Assembly: GCA_029233925.1 (NCBI GenBank)
Contig: JARGOX010000014.1
Coordinates: 115,338 to 179,337 of the forward strand
Length of the DNA: 64,000 nucleotides
Reading direction: 5' to 3'
Source: Rhizobiaceae bacterium
GTDB taxonomy: Bacteria; Pseudomonadota; Alphaproteobacteria; Rhizobiales; Rhizobiaceae
Part shown: positions 58,149 to 64,000 of the stretch, piece by piece
Layout: the number at the start of each line of letters is the position of its first letter
How positions within the stretch are numbered: the stretch's first letter is position 1
Program-made: the position numbers and the translations under genes
Notes under the pieces: generated by a model
Databases searched by the model: none
Seen by the model: only the letters and a program-made list of their open reading frames with translations
Told to the model about the DNA's origin: nothing

Positions 58149-60254
58149 TCATGTGACTTTGTTATCTTGGTCTAAGTCCTTTACATAGGTCACATAGAAC
58201 CCCTTGACTGCTCGGTGATCCTGCAGCCGGTCGCCGAGTGAAAATCCGTCTTTTCTGATGGGTGCCTGGAAGATGTCCAGCCCGCGATCGAGGACGATTT
58301 TCCAGCCGGTGTCGGTGATGATGTCGCGCGCGTGGGCCCTACCGGTGCCATCAATGACCCAGGTGAACGCGACGCCGGTATCGACGCAGGCGTCGGCAAT
58401 GGAATCCAGCAGTTCGCGCTGCCTGGCTTCATTGCCCTCATCAGGGCCGGTCACCAGATGAATGCTGACCTGATCCTCCGGCGGCTTGCGCTGGATGACC
58501 ATCTCGACAAATTCCATCATGTTCTTGATCTGGTAGAAATAGCGCACGTAGGGATCGGTCACGACGATCCTGGATGCACCTGCAATATAGGGGCCGAAGA
58601 TCTTGTCATAGCTGACGCCCTTGCGGTTTTCAGCAAAGACATGATGGCCTTCGGCAAGCGCTTGGACTGTTGGCGCGGGACGGCTCGGCTCGGCAGCACC
58701 GGATGCCTTCTCGGGTGCCACATCCTCGGTCCGGTCATCGCCCGTCTCTTCGCGCTCTTCCTGTTCCTTTGGATCCAGCGTAGGCTTCAGATGATAGAAT
58801 TGCGGGTATTCCTCTTCCTCGACCGTGGTCACCCGCCGCTTTTCGCCATCGGAGCCGACATAATAGAAATCCACCGGCGGATAGGTCGAGTCGATGCGCG
58901 CCAATTGGTCTTTCACCCGTTTGCGGCTTTCCATGGCCAGACGCAGCAGCTCTTCGACATCCCCAGATGTTTCGCCACCGTTGGGGAATATCAGTTTCAA
59001 AAGGCCCGACATGGTCTTGTAAATGGCGTCCCGATCCCTGGTCGATATCTTCTCGCTTAGTGTAAAATACTGGTCGGGCCGGTGCGAGAAATCCTCCGAA
59101 CGCAAATGGCGCAGTATCTCGGCCAGGTAATCCACAATGAAGCCATAGCCCTTGGTGAACATCTCGCCACGAATGACATCGATTTCCCAGCCAGGCAGAT
59201 AGGCGTGCAGACGATCGATGAAGGCCGAGTCATGGAACTGGGATGGTAGCGCCTCGAAGAGATCACTGTTTTTCAGCATGAAGGGCACATTGTGGTCGGT
59301 GTTGCCGACAAAGGCAAAGCTGGCCTCGGCCCCCATGGGATTGACCCCACGCGAAAAGCTTTTGTTGGCCATGTAGTTTTTCATGATGTCGACGAGGGCC
59401 TTGTTGGCGGTCTTCTCCCGCCCGGCAAACTCGTCGAAAGCAACGACATCCCAATAGCCCACCAGACCAATGCGGCCGTTGGAATTGTTGACGAAGAGCT
59501 TTGGGATCGTGACCTCACCGCCCGAGATCAGCTGGCCATGCGGAGAGAACTCCGAATAGATATGCGACTTGCCGGTGCCTTTGGGGCCGAGCTCAATGAT
59601 GTTGTAATTGCGTTCCACGAAGGGAATGAGACGCATGAGCTGCAGCAGCTTGGCGCGCCGACCGAAGGCATCGGGATTGAAGCCGATGGTCTGCACGAGA
59701 AGGTCGATCCAATCGTCGGTGTCAAAACCTGCCCTGGCCTCCCGAAAGGAATCATAATCGACCTTGGCGATCTGGATCGGTTTGATCGTTTCCAGGATCC
59801 ACGGCGAAGTCCGGGCATCTTCGGCAAATTCATATTGCACATCAGCAATGCACCAGACCCCGGTCACCAGCAGCTTCGGATGGGCCTTGATGGTGCCGCT
59901 GTCGACGGCAACCTTCTTTATGCCGAGGTTTTCAAACGTTGCCTCGTAGCTGTCGGTTTTTTCGTTCAGGGATACGCTGATCTGGTCAATGACCTTGTAG
60001 CGGCCCTTTTCCTTGATCGTGGACTGGATCAGTCCCGCCTCGCTGCGATGGACATAATGCTTGCGCAGGATTTCCTTGACGGTCTCGATCCCCGTACCGA
60101 TCGAGGCCTCATCGTCGGTGGCACAATACTGGCCCAATAGGTACTCGAGCACATAGGTCGGAACGATGGCATTGCCCTTGACGGCCTTGACCAGGTCTTT
60201 ACGCACCACGAAGCCCGCGAAATGTTCGTTGATCCTGTCGTCGAGATCACCCAT
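58149..60254 (-). CDS. brxL: BREX protein BrxL with MIT_C-like C-terminal domain
   Basis: The 701-residue protein has the BrxL N-terminal and AAA+ core: ELGPKGTGKSHIYSE (Walker A 223-230), FVNNSNGRIGLVGYWDVVAFDEF (Walker B about 270-276, shown in part as VVAFDEFAGRE) and GNTDHNVPFML. After an acidic linker (about 480-528), residues about 536-690 resemble the MIT_C phospholipase-D-like domain of MITD1: HHVFAENRKGVSYDKIFGPY, TDPYVRYFYQIKNMMEF, HAR at 641-643 and DTGWKIVLDRGLDIFQAP. No Lon-type Ser-Lys site is visible. The last few residues may be altered by the IS21 fragment that begins right at the stop. It follows pglZ by 11 bases. Confidence 0.9.
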   Translation of the reverse strand: MGDLDDRINEHFAGFVVRKDLVKAVKGNAIVPTYVLEYLLGQYCATDDEASIGTGIETVKEILRKHYVHRSEAGLIQSTIKEKGRYKVIDQISVSLNEKTDSYEATFENLGIKKVAVDSGTIKAHPKLLVTGVWCIADVQYEFAEDARTSPWILETIKPIQIAKVDYDSFREARAGFDTDDWIDLLVQTIGFNPDAFGRRAKLLQLMRLIPFVERNYNIIELGPKGTGKSHIYSEFSPHGQLISGGEVTIPKLFVNNSNGRIGLVGYWDVVAFDEFAGREKTANKALVDIMKNYMANKSFSRGVNPMGAEASFAFVGNTDHNVPFMLKNSDLFEALPSQFHDSAFIDRLHAYLPGWEIDVIRGEMFTKGYGFIVDYLAEILRHLRSEDFSHRPDQYFTLSEKISTRDRDAIYKTMSGLLKLIFPNGGETSGDVEELLRLAMESRKRVKDQLARIDSTYPPVDFYYVGSDGEKRRVTTVEEEEYPQFYHLKPTLDPKEQEEREETGDDRTEDVAPEKASGAAEPSRPAPTVQALAEGHHVFAENRKGVSYDKIFGPYIAGASRIVVTDPYVRYFYQIKNMMEFVEMVIQRKPPEDQVSIHLVTGPDEGNEARQRELLDSIADACVDTGVAFTWVIDGTGRAHARDIITDTGWKIVLDRGLDIFQAPIRKDGFSLGDRLQDHRAVKGFYVTYVKDLDQDNKVT

Positions 60255-60265
60255 GGGCCCGCTCC

Positions 60266-62767
60266 TTAAAAGTCAAAATCGGTTGTGATGCCACGTTTCA
60301 GCTGGAAGCGATGGCTTGTGTAGTCCTGATAGTGGCTGGTTTTGCCGACCCGCTCGCGCAGCTTCATGAAAACGTCCTGATTGTTGAATTTGTCGGCATC
60401 GCGTGACAGCAGGAACTTGCGCGGCATTTCGCGTTCACGCGCGTTTTGCGAGGTGAAGTCGAAGAGCAGAATATGTTCGTCCGAGATCAGGGTGTCATCC
60501 GCGGCATAAATCCCGGCGACCAATTTTCTGGCCTGGGTTTTTTCAGAAACCGGCGTCGCTTGGTAGAAGACCACCGCAGTCTGGCCTGATGTGATCTGGC
60601 TGCGCCCGGAGGCGATGATCTGAACCTCGACCTGGTTCACATCTGCTTCACGCTGCTTGCCCACCCGGATCACCGGGATGACGATCTCCTGCAAGGATGC
60701 TCCGCCATGCACAAAGCGGCTGCCTGCGCCCTTGACTCTCAGACGGTTGATCGAGTTTGGGATCAAGACATCCAGATCGCCTGCCAATCCGAGGTTGGAT
60801 GCGCTGAATTTCTTCATGCCCGCAGTGGCGGCAAGTCCCCGCCCGATCACGAAGCGGCGGTTGCGCTGAAGGATTTCATCGCCGTGGGGATCTGCAATGG
60901 CAAAGTCGCTCTTGCCCAGAGCGCGGTGCTGGTAGAGAAACCCGTGATCTGCGGTGATCAGGACATTCGAGAAGTTCGCAGAGGTCAGCTTGCGAACCAG
61001 TTTCGTAAGGTCCTCGATCGCATCTTCCGCAGCCTTTGGCAGTTGATCTTCCGTCTGCAGCTTGTCGCCGATGGCGTCGATATGGTTGTGGTAGATGTAG
61101 ACGATGTCGTGGTCCCGGAAGAGCGCCTTGCCCTCGTCGATCCGCATGTTCATGACATCCTCGGCCTTCAATGCCTTGGCACGATCGCCCGCGCGCGCCC
61201 TGGCAAGCAGCTTCTCGCGGGCGGCAAGGCCTTGCGTGCTTTCGCCACCGGACAAAACAGCGCCGCTTCCATCGGCGGCAAGCATGAGCTCCTTGTTCGG
61301 CAGCAGGGCCGCCATGCCAAGCTGGGTGTAACTCGGCAAAGCGCTGATCATCGGTTTCAATTCCGCGTCAAAACGGTTCAGTGCACGAATGCGACGCAGG
61401 CATTCCTCCGCCACTTCAAACCGCAGGGCATCCGAAACAATGACTGCCACCTTCTGGTCCTTTCGGCGGAACTCGGCAGCCTGCTCGCGATAAAAGCCAT
61501 TCTGTCGCGGATAGCCCGGGATTGCCCAATCTGTCATGGCGGAAACCTGATCCTGCCAGGCGTCGTTCAGCTTCAGCAGGAAGCTGTTGGTATAACGGTT
61601 TTCAACTGCGTCATAGAGCTCGGCCAGCAGGGAGGCATGCCCGCTCTTCTGCATGTGGTAAATAAACTTTCGATAGAGCTGATCGAGTTTGTACCAGCTG
61701 GTCACATACCGCTTCACGCCCTCGGCCGGGCTGGTCATGCCCAGATTGGCCTCGGCCAGCGCTTGCTGGAACTCGGTGGCAAATCCGATCGCCTGGTAGA
61801 TATCCTCGTAGGTGGAATACCAATGGCTCTGGCGGCGTTCGCGCACCCACTTCAGCACTTCGGACGCACTGACGGTCTGGGTCGACATGGCGTGGACCAT
61901 CTGGCGGATGATGTGCCGGTCGATCTCTTCAAAATGGTCAACCGGCATCAACGTGCGGAAATCACGCCGCGACAGATCTTCAGGGATCTTCAGCAGGCCC
62001 TGATAGCGCGTCGCCAACGCCTCAAATGCCGTCTCCCAGTGACGGTTGTTCTTCCAGCGCCGGAACACCAGCAGCGCCTCGGGATTCAGCTTGCCATCCT
62101 CGCCTAGCGCTCGGAAATAGGCTGACTGGAAAAGGGCGATGGCGAAATCCTCGAAATCAGGATCGGATGGCTGATAGCCATAGGCATTGCCGACCTGCTT
62201 CCAGAACACCTCGGTCAGCCCTGCGCGTTCGATCAGACGCATTGCGTCATCGCGGCCCTCCGCCAGCCCCCCCAGCAGCGCCTCGATTACCGTGTCTAGG
62301 CCACCTTCGGCCCCCGCGCAGACGGCCAACATCCGCAGGCGGACTTGTGATTGGGTATCAGACGCCTGCAACAGCCGCTTCAGCTCGGCCACGCGGGCCT
62401 TGGAGCGGTAAAACTCCATATGCTCGCGCACGACGCTTTCGAACTGTGGCGGCAGGCCCAGCTCGCCCAACCAGATTCCGGCCTGATCCGCCTTGAACAC
62501 GGCGGTGGCCAGCTGCAGGTCCAGCAACCAGTTCTCTGCATTGGGAGGCTCGGGCCCGTCGCCATACACCAGAAACCGCGCTTTGGGTTCCTGCCGCAGC
62601 ATTCGGTGCTTGAGGCCGAACTCGTTGTTGGCGATCTCGACCTTGGTCACACCGGGCAGATCCACGGCGTCAAACTCACCGCGCATGTCGCGAGCAGTGT
62701 CGTACCAAAAGACGATCCGGTGATCGTCAAACAACCGGCCCAAGCTGGCGGTGATGCGGTCAGTCAT
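60266..62767 (-). CDS. pglZ: BREX type 1 phosphatase-like protein PglZ
   Basis: The 833-residue protein is of the PglZ type A class, with an N-terminal VFWYDTARDMRGEFD start and an alkaline-phosphatase-superfamily core: metal-binding Asp in VAVIVSDALRFEVAEE near residue 444 and ITADHGFLYQ near 605. PglZ is needed for both host methylation and phage restriction in BREX, although its enzymatic target is not settled. It overlaps pglX by 8 bases and is followed by brxL, so the three form one operon, read leftwards. Length is normal, with no disruption. Confidence 0.94.
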   Translation of the reverse strand: MTDRITASLGRLFDDHRIVFWYDTARDMRGEFDAVDLPGVTKVEIANNEFGLKHRMLRQEPKARFLVYGDGPEPPNAENWLLDLQLATAVFKADQAGIWLGELGLPPQFESVVREHMEFYRSKARVAELKRLLQASDTQSQVRLRMLAVCAGAEGGLDTVIEALLGGLAEGRDDAMRLIERAGLTEVFWKQVGNAYGYQPSDPDFEDFAIALFQSAYFRALGEDGKLNPEALLVFRRWKNNRHWETAFEALATRYQGLLKIPEDLSRRDFRTLMPVDHFEEIDRHIIRQMVHAMSTQTVSASEVLKWVRERRQSHWYSTYEDIYQAIGFATEFQQALAEANLGMTSPAEGVKRYVTSWYKLDQLYRKFIYHMQKSGHASLLAELYDAVENRYTNSFLLKLNDAWQDQVSAMTDWAIPGYPRQNGFYREQAAEFRRKDQKVAVIVSDALRFEVAEECLRRIRALNRFDAELKPMISALPSYTQLGMAALLPNKELMLAADGSGAVLSGGESTQGLAAREKLLARARAGDRAKALKAEDVMNMRIDEGKALFRDHDIVYIYHNHIDAIGDKLQTEDQLPKAAEDAIEDLTKLVRKLTSANFSNVLITADHGFLYQHRALGKSDFAIADPHGDEILQRNRRFVIGRGLAATAGMKKFSASNLGLAGDLDVLIPNSINRLRVKGAGSRFVHGGASLQEIVIPVIRVGKQREADVNQVEVQIIASGRSQITSGQTAVVFYQATPVSEKTQARKLVAGIYAADDTLISDEHILLFDFTSQNAREREMPRKFLLSRDADKFNNQDVFMKLRERVGKTSHYQDYTSHRFQLKRGITTDFDF

Positions 62768-64000
62768 CCTTGGCCTCCAGCCCTGCGATCTTCTTCAACG
62801 CAGCGCCGAACTTCGGGTAATTCGCCTTCACACCATCATCCAGATCGATCTCGATTTTCTGCTGGGCGAGGGGGAAGACCACGTCGCGCTCCCATTCGTT
62901 CAGCTCGTCGATCTGCTTGACCACCAGGGCCACGTCCTTCAGCGCCTTGGTGCGCTGGCCCTGGCTGGCGCTCGGGTCGTCGGACAGTTTTTCCAACCGC
63001 CCGCGTTCGGCCTGCAGCTTGCTGATGAACTCGCGCAGGTAGTCGTTAAGGATGACCGAGACGGTGTCGGCCCGATAGCGGTGCATATAGATCAGCGCGT
63101 TGAACGTGCCCTTGGGGCTGGAGAACATCCAGTAGATCGGGCGTTTCTTGTAGCGCTGGACGTGGGAGGCATAGAAATCCTTGGTGAAGTATTTGCGGAT
63201 GTCCTTGCCAAGCGCATCCTCGATGTAGCGAAGGTTCTCGCGAAAGTGCGCCTCGCCGAAGGTGGTGCGCAGGAACAGGCGGAAACGCTCGGTGATGTCG
63301 TCCGGGAACCAGTCGGCGTCGAGCACGGGGATGACGTTGTCCTCGTCCGGCATGAAGGTGGGTTCGGGGACTCCCTTCGCTTTCAGGGTGGCAAGGTAGT
63401 CGGCCAGCGTCTCACCCTGATTGGCGAGGATCAGGCCGGGGGCGTCAAGGCTGTAGCGGCCGAACATGCAGCCCACGGCGTAGGAGAGGAACTCGGCCAT
63501 GGTGTCGGCGCGCAGGCGGGTCTCGTTCGCGTCGACGTCGTTCCTGATGCCATAGCGATAAGCGGGGTTGCAGGTGAGGGTGATTTCTTTCAGCGGCACC
63601 TCGGGGGTCAGCTCGTCTTGCAAGCCGTAAGCGTCGATGAAGATGCGGTTGTTCTCTTCCTCCAGCCGCTGCATCTCGTCCGTCATGCCCTGCCAATGGG
63701 TGCGGAGGGTGGTGTAGGTGCCCTCCAGCGTCTCGGCCCGGTGGTCGGGCTGGAGCAGCGGGAGCGTGGTGAAATCCCAGGAGGTTTCGTAGGCGTCCCA
63801 GTCGGATTTTGACAGAGCCACACACTGCATCGGTGAATTTGTTACCTCGGGAGGGTTAATGAACGGGACCTTTGCAACTACGCCAGAATTATAGTCCAGA
63901 GTGGGTGCCAGAAAACTCAAGAAGCAATTCGACACCGCACTGTTTAGCTGTAGAAGACTCGACTTGATCTGACACCGCTGCCTTTCCAGAGGACTGGATT
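62760..64000 (-). CDS. pglX: BREX adenine methyltransferase PglX, C-terminal part (cut by window edge)
   Basis: The frame is open from the right edge to the TGA at 62760-62762, giving about 413 residues. The listed codons before 63935 (SSLLQLNSAVSNCF) continue the protein, so the GTG at 63935 is not the start. The visible part is the C-terminal region with CVALSKSDWDAYETSWDF, EENNRIFIDAYGLQDELTPEVPLKEITL (in part) and a helical end, characteristic of PglX. The catalytic methylase motifs lie outside the window. PglX marks host DNA with N6-methyladenine in BREX. Upstream genes brxC, brxB and brxA are expected beyond 64000. Confidence 0.92.
   Translation of the reverse strand, partial: SSPLERQRCQIKSSLLQLNSAVSNCFLSFLAPTLDYNSGVVAKVPFINPPEVTNSPMQCVALSKSDWDAYETSWDFTTLPLLQPDHRAETLEGTYTTLRTHWQGMTDEMQRLEEENNRIFIDAYGLQDELTPEVPLKEITLTCNPAYRYGIRNDVDANETRLRADTMAEFLSYAVGCMFGRYSLDAPGLILANQGETLADYLATLKAKGVPEPTFMPDEDNVIPVLDADWFPDDITERFRLFLRTTFGEAHFRENLRYIEDALGKDIRKYFTKDFYASHVQRYKKRPIYWMFSSPKGTFNALIYMHRYRADTVSVILNDYLREFISKLQAERGRLEKLSDDPSASQGQRTKALKDVALVVKQIDELNEWERDVVFPLAQQKIEIDLDDGVKANYPKFGAALKKIAGLEAKDD

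Larger units (their letters stand above)
46952..64000. mobile_element. Genomic island 2, starting at the second tRNA-Ser copy (open at right edge)
   Basis: Downstream of the right repeat come an AlpA-like regulator, a tyrosine recombinase, fragments of IS3, Tn3-type and IS21-type elements, a divergent metK, an exported two-gene module and a BREX locus. The gene content, the number of transposon relics and the start at a tRNA 3' end support a second integrated element. Its right boundary is not visible; a further copy of the tRNA 3' end would be expected beyond the window. Confidence 0.7.

Overview
The window looks like chromosomal DNA of an alphaproteobacterium, most likely Hyphomicrobiales (Rhizobiales). 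The grounds are the sucCD-sucA-sucB-lpd cluster, the F1-ATPase operon atpHAGDC with an Ala/Lys-rich extension on AtpD, a ribosomal protein L21 with a helix-hairpin-helix tail, and the gene block ctpA-envC-rlmH-rsfS-nadD-proA-proB-obgE-rpmA-rplU. I cannot name the genus from sequence alone.

Positions 1-33861 are ordinary core genome. They hold TCA-cycle genes ending at a strong bidirectional terminator (7544), a TraB/GumN-type protein, xerC, a lipid acyltransferase, a COG4637-like ATPase, a transaldolase-like aldolase, priA, a small membrane protein, the ATP synthase F1 operon with its terminator (21096), and then a long run of minus-strand genes for RNA capping control, the envelope, the ribosome, NAD and proline.

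At 33862 a tRNA-Ser(CGA) gene marks the start of accessory DNA. An exact 157-bp direct repeat containing the whole tRNA gene recurs at 46795. It brackets a 13-kb island (island 1) with a tyrosine integrase, a putative replication-initiator-like protein, a uracil-DNA-glycosylase-like protein and a complete type I restriction-modification system (hsdM-hsdS-hsdR). A shrunken relic of an hsdR 3' end lies 2.6 kb from the intact gene.

Immediately after the second tRNA copy a second island begins (island 2, running off the right edge). It starts with an AlpA-like regulator and an unusual HTH/Cys-rich tyrosine recombinase. Next come IS3, Tn3-resolvase and IS21 debris, a divergent metK, and a translationally coupled pair of exported proteins: a 1221-residue peptidoglycan-binding protein with eight 14-residue repeats, and a CsgG/FlgO-like protein. 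The right end is part of a type 1 BREX locus: pglX (cut by the edge), pglZ, and a brxL whose C-terminus resembles the MIT_C phospholipase-D-like domain rather than a Lon protease domain.

The accessory half therefore reads as two defence-bearing islands stacked at one tRNA gene. The least understood parts are the exported repeat-protein/CsgG-like pair, the BrxL variant, and the duplicated whole-tRNA attachment repeat.
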